Made by a program: the position numbers and the translations under genes. The notes below the pieces were generated by a model. The model did no database searches, was not told the origin of the DNA, and saw nothing but the letters and a program-made list of their open reading frames with translations. DNA of 64,000 bases from Cruorifilaria tuberocauda. Its lineage: Eukaryota > Nematoda > Chromadorea > Rhabditida > Onchocercidae. The stretch lies in contig JABVXU010000007.1 in the NCBI GenBank assembly GCA_013365365.1, positions 124,001 to 188,000 on the forward strand, read 5' to 3'. This document shows positions 24,385-37,655 of this stretch, one piece after another. Positions within the stretch are counted from its first letter, which is position 1; each line of letters begins with the position of its first letter.

Positions 24385-24556
24385 TTCAAATACTTATCAA
24401 TATCATTATATCCTCTATTTGTAGAAAAAGCTTAGAATTATAAATAGTAACTTTGAGTATCATTATCTAAATCAAATATTTATCAGTATCAGTATCTTCT
24501 CTATTGGTCAAGGAAAAGCTTAAAAATTATAAGCGTCAACTTTGATTATCGTAGAT
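24385..24556. repeat. Tandem duplication of about 85 bp, two copies
   Basis: Copy 1 carries TCAAATACTTATCAATATCA, then AAAAAGCTTAGAATTATAAA and ACTTTGAGTATCATT. Copy 2 carries TCAAATATTTATCAGTATCA, GGAAAAGCTTAAAAATTATA and AACTTTGATTATCGT. The order and spacing of the matches are kept. Confidence 0.75.
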
Positions 24557-24863
24557 ATCAAAGCTTTTTCGTAGCGTTTTTTTCTCCTTCTACTTTTTTC
24601 TCGTTACAATTGATGCACTTCTCTTGAATACACGAAATATCATCGCTTTTTTTTCTCATTTCATTTCTATTTTTCAATCTAATCAATCTATCTCAGAAAG
24701 ATTTTCATTCTTTCCCTTTCATTTCTCATTCATCTTAATACTCATTCTCATTCTTTCTATCTATCCATTTTTCTTCTTTTCATCTTACTTGCAAAGAGCA
24801 TCATTTTCACGAATTTCGTTGTAAAGATTGTATAATTTTTGCTTACTTTCCAGATAAATGAAA

Positions 24864-24884
24864 AGAGAGAGAGAGAGAGAGAGA
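24864..24884. repeat. GA microsatellite
   Basis: Perfect (GA)n run of about ten units in a purine-rich context. Confidence 0.85.
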
Positions 24885-25138
24885 TTGAAATATATGAATA
24901 GATAGATCGAATGGATGAAAAATGAATAGATAGGATGAATGGATAGGATCGGAATAGATGAAATGGAACATTTCAAAAAAAATGAATGAATTAGACGACC
25001 GTTCGGACGCTACCGCCTGTATCAATCACGAATTACGGAGACGCTTCAACCCAACCTGCCTATTCCATTTTTCACTTTAATTTTTTGTTACCGCTTATTT
25101 TTCGAGACTATTCTCGATCATTTATATTACGCATATAT

Positions 25139-25236
25139 ACGTGTGTGTCTGTGTGTGTGTCTGTATGTGTGTGTGTATGTGTATGTTTGTGTGTGTATGT
25201 TTGTGTGTGTATGTTTGTGTGTGGGTGTGTTTGTGG
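25139..25236. repeat. GT-rich microsatellite, about 100 bp
   Basis: Interrupted (GT)n with repeated higher-order units GTGTGTATGTTT, the longest simple repeat seen in the window. Alternating purine-pyrimidine sequence of this type can adopt Z-DNA. Confidence 0.85.
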
Positions 25237-26643
25237 ATATTCCTTTTTATAAATTTAGTTATAATTCATAAAGATTTTTTCTCCAACTTTTCATTTTTAT
25301 AATGATAAAATTTGCTCACATTTCTATAAATCATTTAAGCTATGTAATTTCGTAATTATGCAACAGGGTTATGCTTGTATGCTATATGAAAAGGAAATTT
25401 CGTTTCATTGTTTTATTTTTGATCAAAGAAATGAGCAAGAGTGAAATAGAGAATGTAATGATGGAAAAACTTTAATAATTACTTTAATAATATAATGATT
25501 TTTATTTATTAATTCACTAAAATTCATGAAAATATGTTAATTTAGAACAAGTTTTAATATTTATTTCAATCAGTAATCAAGTTTTGGCCAAAAAATTTTA
25601 ATTTCCTATTTGCAGATTTCGATCACTTTTTTCCTTTCTTGCATATAATTATTTTTGTAAAAAACTCATGTCTGTCAATTCATTTATCAATTGTTTATTT
25701 TAATTTGAATAATTAATTTCTTAATACAGTATACTTGAATGAAAATATGATGAAGATGTTTATTAATGATACTTTTTATATTTGACGAAGTTGAATTTGA
25801 GAAATCCATCGAATTCATCCATCCATCCTTCCATTCATCTCAGCCGTTCGCTCTTAGCCCCAGGCTAGGATTTTGAAATTTAAATTCAAACAGCTGCCCA
25901 ACTATAATTCTCGAATGGTCACTACAAAGTGAATTTGAAATTTTATATCTTCCGTCCACATTCGTCCATTTCTGCTTCTATCTTACTTGCTTCAATTTTT
26001 ACTATTTTACATATCTACGGAATGATATTGATATCGATAACAAAAAGGAAATGCATAGCAAATAGATAAAAATATCGTGTTGAGAAAATTTTTGAATTTT
26101 TTAAAAAAATTTTTTAGCTTACTCATGGATGCTTATTCTATAGTTTTTTCGCTTTTTTCTTCTTCAAGTATTTCCTATAAGTAGTTAGAAAATTTATTGC
26201 TTTCTTAGAATAAATATAATCGAGACGGATGCTTAATGATACGGAAATAGCTAAACTAGCTGAAATATAGATAGATTGTTAAGTTTCAATTATTCTAAAA
26301 GAAACAAATCATTACTATCACTGTAACGCATCTCTAAATGTAATCAATGCTTATAATGGATTGACGTATAAATTAAATGGTATCAAATTAAGATCAAAAT
26401 AAATGATAATAAAATCAAATGATTGCTATCATCGTTTAAAATAGTAATACAATATTCTAAATTACGACTGAATCATTATTAGAGAATAGATTTAATTGAA
26501 AAAAAAATTTGACGGTAATCGTATTTAAAACTTGCAATTTTTTAAAATTTATTCCTGAATTCAGCTCTCACCTTATTTTTTTTCTTTTTCCATTCTTTAT
26601 CAGTAAAAATAAATTTATTTCCATATTGAAATAAACGAAATTG

Positions 26644-26692
26644 TATCTCTCTCTCTCCCTCTCTCTCCCTCTTTCTCCCTCTCTCTCTTCAT
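26644..26692. repeat. CT-rich microsatellite
   Basis: Interrupted CTCTCTCCCTCTCTCTCCCT array directly before a less AT-rich island. Confidence 0.8.
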
Positions 26693-28818
26693 TCCCCGCA
26701 ATCTCATTCTTCTGCCCTTTTACTGGTCAGAAATTACGGAAACGATATGTCCGAAATTCCCCAACAGCTGACTGACAGCTTCATTTCTGCCTCTGAGAAT
26801 CATTAAATTAATAAAAGATGGATGCATCTGAAGAAGCTAACACTCTCTGAAAAGGATGAAAGAGGGAACGCCTCTTCTTGATTGCATCACCAAGTGGACA
26901 GCTTTAACATGAAGCCGAAGTGACCAGTGCATTCAGTTAGTTATACTAAAAGCTTTCAAATTGGTCAGTCACGCGCATCTCTTCTCATTCGCATTCTTTT
27001 CTCAACTATCTTTCCTTCCTCTTAAATTTCAAGTTTAAAAAATTTTATCACACTCATTCTTTATTAACTTACCGTTTTTGAAATCATTGTCAATGATGAT
27101 AATAATTTTAATGACTTTATTGGCTTTTTCAAATCATTATCAATCATGATAAAATGTTAATTGTATCTATTCATCTCATGGTTGATTTTTCGAAATAAAA
27201 AAAAAACTCAATAATATCACAATTTTATAATCATTTAAATTTTCTACCAAAATCCATTACATTCTTCTATACGTTAAAATTTATTTATTTTATTTAAAAA
27301 ATAGAAAAAAAAAAACTTTTTTCTTTACTTTTCATCAACTAAGGAAATGGGAAATTTCAAATTTATTCGACAATAAGCCATATGAAAATCCTCAAATATT
27401 TCCCCAAAATCCCTTTGAAACGAAAATAAATTTTATTTGAATAAATTAGCACATCCTAACTTTAATTATCAGGAAACTATTTTGATAATTATTACTTTCT
27501 CCACGATCAAATCAATTGCTCTTATATATATAATGCTATAATACTGCTGCTTTATATATTATATCATAATTTATCAGTGATAAAACAAAACGATCATTGC
27601 TTTATTTCATACGAATTGTAGTTGTACATAAATGAAACTTTTTGAATAAAGATTGAACAAGCTTGAATTCTTAAAAACCGAAACTTTGTTCTAATTTTTG
27701 CAAGAATTGGAATTATAATAATGAATGAACTGAATAGACATGAAATATAATTAATTTTAATATTTAGTTTATATTGTCACTTGCCAAACGGAACACGTAG
27801 TATTTTTATGTTAATTAACCAACTTCATTAATTTTAGTAGGTCGTATAATTAATGCTGTAATTAGGGCATGTCCTAATGAACCAGTAATTCGCTATTTAA
27901 AAGTTGAAATTTCAAAATTCCACAAATCCATATTCCATATATTCCCTCACATAAATTGGTTGATATTTAATTTTTCCATCAATTATCATTTTCTTTTTTC
28001 ATTAAGTTTACATGAATACTTTAATAGACCGATTACTTTAAAAAAAAGTAATCACTGATTTAATGTGATTGATATTTCCATGATTACAGATATTTCTTTA
28101 AGTATCTAGTCATATATAACACTGATAATGAATTCAGATATCATTCATAGTATCAAAATAATAAACTTTATTAATTGAAATTTATTTCATGTCAAAGTTC
28201 ATCATATTAAAAAAATATATCTGTAAGATTTAAACGAGAAAATAAAATGAATTGAATGGTGGAGAAACAGAAATTTTATTATTTTTTTTCGGGAAGTGAT
28301 AAAAATATTCTTTTCGATCGCTTTCTTCAATTCATTTTAAGGCCTTTTCGGGTGACTGGTACAGCATTATCCATTCTAAATGCACTTTTCAATTTTCATT
28401 ACTTATAGATTACTTACTTATTTAAAATATGTGACTTAGCTAATTTACTGAATATTCATCATTTTAAAAATTTTTGAAATAAATTAAAGTTCGTATAGAA
28501 ATGAAAAGAAATGATTCGATCGAGAATTTTAATGATATCGTAGTAAGATTTAATTCATAAAAAATTTATCTATTTCATTCTATCAATTTGAATAATTTAT
28601 CATTTAGTGAAAATGATTAGGTATCATGAAATTATAGCTTAACTTTAAGCATACTCAAATAATTTAAACCTTGAAATAAATTCAATTTAATGAAATTCTA
28701 GCGGTGTACTTTATTTCATTTTTTTTAATATAAGCGATAAATTGTTTCTGATGATTTTTTGATGATTAATTCAGATTTATACGAATGATTTGTATTTCGA
28801 TTTTCTATTTATGCATCA

Positions 28819-28846
28819 TTGACGTTTTGCTGATGCAAAACGTCAA
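28819..28846. other. Perfect 12-bp inverted repeat with 4-nt loop
   Basis: TTGACGTTTTGC, loop TGAT, GCAAAACGTCAA. The arms are perfectly complementary over 12 bases and richer in GC than the surroundings. It could be a transcription-factor site pair or a small RNA hairpin; no neighbouring gene defines its role. Confidence 0.85.
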
Positions 28847-30559
28847 AGTAAATAGTAAAACGTGTGAATACATCGTCATCATCATCATCGTCATCAATTC
28901 ATTCTATCCGTCCATCGACATATTTTTTTTGCACAAAGCCATTTTAGCTTTATTCCTCTTAATATATGAATACGATAATAGATGATAATATTATTTTGAA
29001 CATGTGAATATGATAATAGGTGATAAAATTTTTTGAAATTTAAAATTCTGCACGTATTTTCTTACATTTTTCAAAAATTTATTTAATCAAATTTTATTCA
29101 TTTCAACGCAATACTTTTCTATTTCATTTTTTTCCTTTGAACAAATATAATTTACTCTTTTCGACATACGGAAATGAAATATAAAATTAAAAAGAAATTT
29201 CTTTAATAAATAATTAATTAAAAGAGTATTGCTGATATGTTGCACTTTCCCTTTCATCAGATCGGAAACTATTATCATTTTATCTCTATTTTCATTTAAT
29301 GATACTATCAAATTAATCAATGATCGATTTAATTCCTTTGTTATAAATTATTCTATTAAACATAAATAACTTTTTTTTTCATTTTCAAAATATAGTTAAA
29401 AAAGATGACGAAAAAAGGCATTGATAAATAATAATATTATCATAAAGATCATCGATCAGTAAATGGAAATTTTATCGATAAGCTATCCGGATAGAATTGA
29501 ACCTTAAAAATTTCAATCATCAGACTTTTTTTCCTTTCCTTTCTTAAAATATCCCTTCATTCCGGATAGCATACTGATATGGCTTCGGTGTCTGATTTAT
29601 CTTATCACTACATTTTCAAATGTTCAAAACCGCATTGTATTAGCCACGTAATTGATCGAGTAAAAGTTTTTGTTTTTCTTCCACTGCTCTTCCAAGCACT
29701 TCCGGCAATATATTTCGCCTTCCACTTCCACCGAAACTAAGCGAATTTAACAAATTTTCCCCTTTTTCTTTTCTATGAGTGAAAAAGAAAGAGAGAGAGG
29801 GAGAGATTGTGAAGTAAACATTTAAAGATAGCAATTTCTTTTTTTCTTCTCTTTTTTCCTCTTTTTTTTCCTTTGGCAATTTCGACAAGTTGGAAGATTG
29901 CAAAGTATGGAAATTTGAGAATTCAGCATAAAATTAATCAAAAATTCAGCAAATTTTTTTTTGTTTGAAAATTCTATAAGTTTTTTTCTTTTGTTAGCAA
30001 AAGAAAATGGATAATATATTTGAAACTAAGCAAAAATTGTTTTCACTGATTTTAAATTATAATATTGCTTTGCCTGTATCAGCCGTTTGCTTGCTTCAAA
30101 TTTATTGTTGATAGGAAGAAGCTGTTGAGTCATTCTTCCAAAAATGTTAAGAAGCTAAAGAAGATTTTGATAGTTTCGAATCAAATTTTATTTTCATCAA
30201 AAGAATCTCACCATAAAACCTTTTCTTTTTTATTTTATTATTGATATTAATTACTTAATTACTAAATTTATTAACGATTTTCATCTTTTTTCTTTTTTCG
30301 TTCCATCAAAAATTTCTACAATTGCTAAAGTAATTACTACTTAAAATAATTGTTACTTGAAAAAATTTTTTTTGGAAACATTTGGCAAGTTGGAAAATTA
30401 TAATGTTCTTTTTTTTTCTGATACTATTTATTTTTTATTTTCCTACAAACTTCACTTTTTAAATTTCTTTGAAATGTTAGTTGAAATTACACATTTGGCT
30501 TCCTTCCTTTACGAAATAAAAAATGATCGCAAAAAATAATTTTTCTACTTGTTAACATG

Positions 30560-31150
30560 TAAAAGATATCTTTCGCATTAAAAAAGTTATTATAATTAAA
30601 GAATTTTCATCCATTTCCTCTGTGAAATGAAGTAATTGATAAGGAGGCATGATAAGGAATGATAATAATAGCATTCTGCTCGTAATATATGTGATATTTA
30701 TCAAATTTGAAAAGTTATGATAATTAAAAAATGATAAGACATAATTCGTGTTTCTATCCTTGTCTATCAAATGCAACAATTATATTTGTGAAAAGCTTAG
30801 TGATAAGGAATGATAATGATAGCATTTTGCTTCTAATATATATGTTATTTATCATATTAAAAAATTATCATGATTAAAGATGCAAAATAACTGTCTTTTC
30901 ATTCATTTCTTGTATCAAATACGGCAATCGAATAGCTTAGTGATAAGAAATATTAATGTTAACATTTTGCTTATGATATGTATGAAATTATCATCTGAAA
31001 AAGTTATCATAATTAAAGAATGATATAATTATCCACCACCGTTTCTTTCCTTTAATTTTTATATTAAATATACGGTTGATTTATGAATAGTTTAATGAAA
31101 AGGAATGATAATGATAGCATTTTTGTTACCTATATAATATTAAAATTATC
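30560..31150. repeat. Degenerate tandem array, period about 140-155 bp, four copies
   Basis: The motif GATAAGGAATGATAATGATA followed by GCATTTTGCT recurs near 30650, 30803, 30942 and 31096. Each copy is followed by a stretch like AAGTTATCATAATTAAAGA and a TTTCTTTCC-type segment. Unit spacing is 153, 139 and 154 bp. Copies have diverged but keep order. Each unit contains several GATAA/TTATC motifs. Confidence 0.75.
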
Positions 31151-31375
31151 TGTTATGAAATATGATTATAGAGAAAAATTTTTTAAATCCGTGGCAATCA
31201 CGTCATTAGCGCAATATATTAGACGTGTAGACATCCTGAAAAGTTGATCCCTTCAAAAGATTTATGTTTTTCCCTTTCACCTTGAAAAAAAGTACGGCGT
31301 CAATGGAACGAACCATTTCGCGGTTTTTTTATCACCAATATTTGCATTTCCTTTTTTATTTTTTTGTAAAGGTAA

Positions 31376-31745
31376 TGCTATATCACTTATTTCACAGTTT
31401 TATCACCACTATTACTTACTTATCTTGTAATTTTATCATTATTATTACTTATTTCATGATTTTATCACTATTATAACTTATTTTCAGATTTTCTCATTGC
31501 ATTACTTTAACATCATTGTAAATTATTAAATGATTTCATCACTATCATCGCGTATTGTATTATTTTGTCACTTTTATCATTTATTTCATGATTTAGTTAT
31601 TATTATCACTTATTCCATGATGTGATCATTATTATCACTCATTTCATTACTTTGTCATTATTATCACTTATTTTATGATTTTATAACTATTATAATCCAG
31701 TTTATGATTTTAGCACTATATTATCACTGATTTCATGATTTCGTC
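31376..31745. repeat. Minisatellite of about 33 bp, roughly ten copies
   Basis: Variants of TTATCACTTATTTCATGATT followed by TTATCATTAT repeat head to tail across about 370 bp, with small length changes between copies. TTATCA (a WGATAR site on the other strand) is kept in most copies. Confidence 0.8.
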
Positions 31746-32410
31746 CTTATTCCTTCCCTATTTCATTTCATGATTTTTTTATTTTATAAAACAAAGAAAC
31801 ACTTGTATTATTTTTTTTGATAATTGAAAATTTGTTTTGAATGAATTAAGATTTTATAATGAAAAATTTAAAACTAGTCAAATATTTTATATAATTTCGG
31901 ATATTAGTCCAATTATGAGATTATAAAATTTGATCAATTTTTTTTGTTTTTTATTTCTCTTTTTCTCTCTTTTATCTTTCTTTTCAGAAAGTTATTATAG
32001 CAAAGAAAAGAAATTATAATTATCATTGAATAAAATGTTAATTTTTTTGGCTAATTTAATTCAGATATAATTTGGCTAATAATAAGTTTTTTCGCTATAA
32101 TATTTCGGGAAGTTATTGTAAGAGTAAAATTTCATGGAAGTAAATAAAACTGCTATTGGAAACAAACATATTTCATTAAATTTCAGCCAAACAAGGAAGA
32201 AAAAGAAAGGGTAAAGTGGAAAAGGGTAGAGGTTAGGGGGTAGAGCTAAAAAAAGTAGAAAGACATGGAAAGAGACAGATACGGAATAGTCATTTTACGA
32301 TGTCGGTCGTTAAAAATGATTTATTCAGTTGATTTTAAAGTATAATTAATCAACATGAAAAGCATTTTGCAACCTTTTCTAAAATGATGAGCCATTTTGA
32401 AGAGAGCCAA

Positions 32411-32454
32411 CTCTCCCTCTCTCTATCTCTCTCTCTCTCTCTTTCTCTTTCTTT
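32411..32454. repeat. CT microsatellite
   Basis: Interrupted CTCTCTCTATCTCTCTCTCT run ending in CTTTCTTTATT. Confidence 0.85.
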
Positions 32455-35400
32455 ATTCTATAAACTTCATTTTACCACAATTACAAACTGTAAATACCTT
32501 TTTTCTTTTTTTTTTGTTTTTTTTTCTCATCGATTTTTCATCTAAACGGAAATAATATTTTAAAATGGATTTCTGAAACATTTTGTGTAAATTAATCATT
32601 TATGAAATATTCATTAAATTTTAAATTCTTATCCGAATTATAATTAATATTCGATTAATGATTGATTTAATATCACTTCTATTCTGTTTTGAAGTTTTTC
32701 TTTTTTTTAATAGCATACAATGCTTTCTTTTATTTTCGTATAATTAAAACTTATTAGTTATAAGTTTTTCGAGCTAAAAAAATTTTGCTATACGGTAGCT
32801 TTTCTAAAATTTTTACTTTGTATTATCAGTACTTTGTGATTATGGTATTAGCATGTTATCTGATAAATCAAAATGGTAAAAAAGTTCAAAGAAGTTATTT
32901 ACTTCTACATTCATTAATTATCATTTCTAGCGTGATGATATGATGAAAGCTGATAGATTCTAATAATTATGATTTTTAAAACTTATTTTAGCTTTTATCA
33001 TTTTCAATTTTATCATTTTGGAATGATAGTAACTATCAATCAATCAAAAAAACTGCCGAAATGGAAATACTATATGCTGCAAAATTACAAAACTTCATAA
33101 AATTCTTGAATTAATTTTGGTTTGAAACTATGATACGGTAAAATTAAATGGTCAAGTGACAAAAAATTCCCTCTAAGTAGAGAGAAAGAGAGAAGGAGAG
33201 TGAGAAAAAGAGAGGAAGATGGACAGGTAATTATTCCATGCAGGTTGTTTTAAAAATGATATACTGATAAAAATTTTTTAGTCGGATCCTCCACCAAATC
33301 GCCTCTTCCTATGTCCCTATTTCATAAATTTTCAATTTCTTCGATACCGTATCCGCCCTTAATTTTAATAGACTTTTAAAAATTTTTGAAATATTTTAGT
33401 GATTTATTTTTTAGGATGAGAATTTTACATTTCAGTAATTTGATAAATGCTATTATTCGTTATCATAGTTGAATTTACATTTACAAAGCTGAGGAAGTAA
33501 TTTTTTTCAAATTAAAAATGCAAGCATTTTAAAAAATTTAGGAAGTTAGAAAAGTATGATGGTCTTTTTTTGGTATTCACCTGCATAGTTTTTTAAATTG
33601 ATATTTAATTTTGTTAAAAACTTTTTTAAGCTCACACATAAGACTTTTAGAAAAATTTAAACGTAAACGCTAGGCTTATCATAATGGATGATTTTGCTTT
33701 AATTTTGCTGTTGATGGGCTAATTGTTGAATTGATTGATTAATAAATTGTAATATAATATTTCACTTATTTAAAAATTTTTTTCAAATTTATTAAAATTT
33801 ATTTGCAAATTTCAAAATAATTTTCGTCCTATTTTAATTGATTTTTCAATTGTTTCTACTTATCAGTAATATGTCTGAATCAAATATCTTGATAACTATA
33901 AAATAGTATTTTCACTTCAACAATAACAGTTTATTTCATTTGTTAAAAAATAATAAATTAATAACAAATAATATTTTTATTTTACTTTTCAAATTCTTAT
34001 TTTTATTATCGAAGATGCAAAAAAATTTTTATTTTTTACTTTAATTTAAACAAAAGAAGAATGCATGAACAATCTCTTGAAGCATTCAGTGCTATGAGAT
34101 ATCATTTCATCAAATCAATTCAAATCTTAACTCTTGAAAATTGAAGCATTGATAATTGTAACCATTTTAAACTTTAACTTTCCATTCCAAATTTTTTTTG
34201 TTTACATTTTGGTTATTTTAAAAACGAAATATTTCTTTATGAAAGAAAGGAACAAAATTTCCCGTTGTTGTAAATCTTTAAATAGCATTTGGTTCAGTAG
34301 TAATAGTAAAATTTCCCTTCCTACCACCGTAAGTAATTACTGTTAAATGACTTTAACAACGTTTAAAGAGAGATTTCAGCTAGTAATGAACACATTAATT
34401 AAGTACCTTTATTCGAAGTAAACAAGTACCATTATTATCAGTTTCATTTGTTAATATTAATTATCAAACGTTATTGTAATGCACCAATTTTATAATAACT
34501 TTAGTAATTCGTTATCGTATTACTTAAATCATCATGTGCTTAAATACAATACGTAAATTTGCAACCAATAATTAATATATTTTATAAAAATCTAAAAATT
34601 CAGTTTTTTTTAGAATTTCGAAAAACTTCTTTCACTCATCACCTTTTCCATCTATTTACCAAATCGATATTATTAATTTTTAGCTGGAAGAAAAAGAAAG
34701 AAAAATTATTGAATTTAATTTGAGCAATTTGTTTTGGAAAAAAAATTTTTAGATCATTTTTAACCAACAAATATCTTAATATCTTTCGGATAGCTTCCAT
34801 ATTAAAGTTTCAATTTTCAGAGAATTTGTCGTGAAAGAAATCTTTTGGAATTCAAAAAAAATTGAATTTCAAATATTTAATTATTTTTAGTTAAAACATA
34901 TTAATTATTGGTTGGAAATTTAAGTATGGTGTTTAAGTAATATGATAATGAATCATTAAAGTTATTATAAAATGCATGCGTTGCAATAATTAATTTTAGA
35001 GCCTTAGAGAAAATTCTTTGATTGTATCGATATCAATAAATATAAAAGCAATTTTTTGATAACTTTTCGATTGCTTACTTGTGAATTGAAAAAATTGATT
35101 AAGAAATGAAAGATTTTTTAAAGCAGAAAAAAGAAAAGAAAGAATTTCAAAAAAGATTTCGTTCATTCATTTCCAAAATGAATTTTTCAAGTTTTAATAT
35201 TTGTTGAATCAATCTTTTTCCATTTGCTGTCACAAATTTTCTTTTTTTCTTTTTCTCTTTTGTTAATTTTTGTCTTTTCTCAATACGCTGAAGAATAGCT
35301 TTGAAGTTTATTTTTAGCTAAAAAAATTCCGTTCCATGAAAATTTTTGATGATAAGATAAAAAATTGAAGCAAAAAAAGAGAAGGAAAGGAAAAAAATTC

Positions 35401-35906
35401 CATTTATTGAAATATTGCAAAAATTTAATGAAATTATAAATTGATAAATTGATAAAGTTTTAGGAAAAAGCATCACAAATTTTTGTTTGTTTTGTTTGAA
35501 AATGTAAGAAAATAAGAAATTTTAGAATTCTTTCTCTACGGACGTTTTTTTTGTCTTCGGAAATCCCAAATTAATTATCAAGCAGTTCTTTTTTCGTTGT
35601 GTGTTGTCAGGAAAAAAGTATTTTCCTAACTTTTCTAAAATGATAAAATTTTTTTTTTGCTTTTAAAAATTTCAATGGAAAAAATGTCATTAGTGTGCAA
35701 AAAAGGAGAAGTAAAGGAGAAGTATAGCATTTCCTTTCTTTTATTACAGGTGTGATAATTTATAAAGGGAAAAGTGATGATAAATGATAGTAGTCATGTG
35801 GTATCAGCAATCCAGTTCTCATCCGGTCTTTCATCAGGAATACCGTTTTTTTCAAAAATAAGCTAAAATGATTGATAATTTCAATTCTTCATCACTCAGG
35901 TAGACA

Positions 35907-35965
35907 CGAAATACACACACATGCACACAAACGTACTCATGTTCATGTACACACATACCTAGAAA
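35907..35965. repeat. CA-rich repeat
   Basis: Imperfect ACACACACATGCACACA and GTACACACATACC units. Confidence 0.7.
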
Positions 35966-36329
35966 CACGTAATACGATACTACTTTTATTGCTTTTATCA
36001 GCTAGATATAATGAAATTCTTTTTTGCTTAATTTTTAGTTGAGAATAGCTCAAAAATCAAATTTTATTTAAATTAAAATTTCGGATATATTTACAGTTTT
36101 TCATGAGAGAAAATTTTAAACTTTTTCTTGTAAATGGCAGTTTAAGCTTCTTCAAAAGCATAACTTTTTGTAATCGTTCATTCTATTTTTAAACAATTAA
36201 AGGTTTTTTTTCCAATTAATTATTCGTTCACTTTTTCATTAATTCAAAATTATTAAGGAATATATCAATAAAATTTCTAATTTCTATTATTACTACCAAA
36301 AAATTATTGTAATTTCCACGTGAAAAAGT

Positions 36330-36334
36330 AGGAG

Positions 36335-36365
<31 letters not shown>

Positions 36366-36390
36366 AGAGAGGAAGGAAGAGGAAGAGAAA
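36330..36390. repeat. GA/GGA purine tract
   Basis: About 60 bp of uninterrupted purines, GGAGGAGAGAGAGAGAGAGA then GAGGGAGAGGGAGAG and GGAAGG. A second purine tract follows at about 36556-36625. Long purine-pyrimidine tracts can form triplex DNA. Confidence 0.85.
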
Positions 36391-37413
36391 AATGTTGATC
36401 AAAATGTTAGTTGACAAGTTTGAAATGGAAAATGTTCCGTGTAATTTAAACTATATTGATTAGAGTAAGAGGAAAAAACAGTTAGAAAGTGTTAAAAAAT
36501 TTGTGAGAATATTTTGCTTATTGCTATTGCTGTAGAAATTTTTAAACAAGTTTAAAGCTGAGGGGAAAAGAGAGAGAGAGAAAAAAAGAAAAAAAGGGGA
36601 AGAAAAAGGAAGAAAAAAAAGACTTTGTGAGCAAAAGGAAAAGTGAAACAGATCGTTGTCTTCCTGTGTGGTATAAAGCTTGAAGTAAGCCATAAAGCCT
36701 ACTTTTTTTTTAATGGGTCCTAAAATTGACTAAGCTTTTTCATACTATTCTTTTTAAAATATATTCATCACATTTAGCTTCATTTTTCTTTCATTTTTTA
36801 AGGATAAAATTGAAATAATTTAATTTTTTTTGATAATTGTAAAATTTCAATTTTTACATTTATTTCTTGATTGTTTCGAATAAGAAAGAAAGCATTTAAT
36901 GACTGATCAATTTGGATTTTTCTCGATCTTATCATCGATTGATAATATATTTATATAGGAGAATGGGTGATTGATTGTTTTGAAGGTAACATCTTGATAA
37001 CTTATTTAACCTTTCCCGTCCTCATCACATTTCTTCTTATCCAAAATCAGAAGATAGCATCGTACTTCATCAATTCATCAATAATTAGTTAATTTCTTTT
37101 TACTGTAATCTTCGTCGAGAGGGTCATTGGTGAAAAGGTGGAGGATTATGTAGAGGAATGATTCTAATTGGAATGGAATGCGCATTTATGTCTGCCACGG
37201 ACTGTAATTGAGATGATAATGTCCTTTTGTTGATCGAGTAAAATTCGTTTAGTTAGGGAAGTGAGAGCTTATCAGTGATCGGATCTATCAACCAAAATTT
37301 CACTTTGTGGTCTGTCCAAATGATTTTGTCTTTTGCTTTACCCTAACCTTTAAATGTCCTCCAAAAATAACCGCCTAACTTTTGCTCATACCATACGAAA
37401 ATGACCCCAGATA

Positions 37414-37655
37414 ACCTTATCAGTTTTGGGTGGGATTAAAATTTCATCAAAAAAGTTATCTATAAGTAGTATTAGTACTTTTTTTCGTAGCTAAATAATT
37501 GATAAAATTAAAATGTCGTCGATAAGATAATGACCTTATCATTGTTTTAGGTGGGTCAAAATATTCGTCAAAATCACATATATTATCTACAAATAGTATT
37601 AGTACTTTTTTTCATAGCTAAATAATCGATAAAATTAAAATTTCACATATGCAAT
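37414..37655. repeat. Tandem duplication of about 119 bp, two copies
   Basis: Copy 1 (37414-37532) and copy 2 (37533-37655) share ACCTTATCA, TTTTGGGTGGG or TTTTAGGTGGG, AGTATTAGTACTTTTTTTC, TAGCTAAATAAT and GATAAAATTAAAAT, in the same order. Confidence 0.85.

Noticed and set aside
24785..25025. Minus-strand frames with SLSLSLSF runs
   Set aside because: They are products of the GA/CT microsatellite and show no domain or splice context.
30560..31745. CRISPR-like array
   Set aside because: The units are contiguous and diverged with no constant-repeat/unique-spacer pattern, and the DNA is from a eukaryote.
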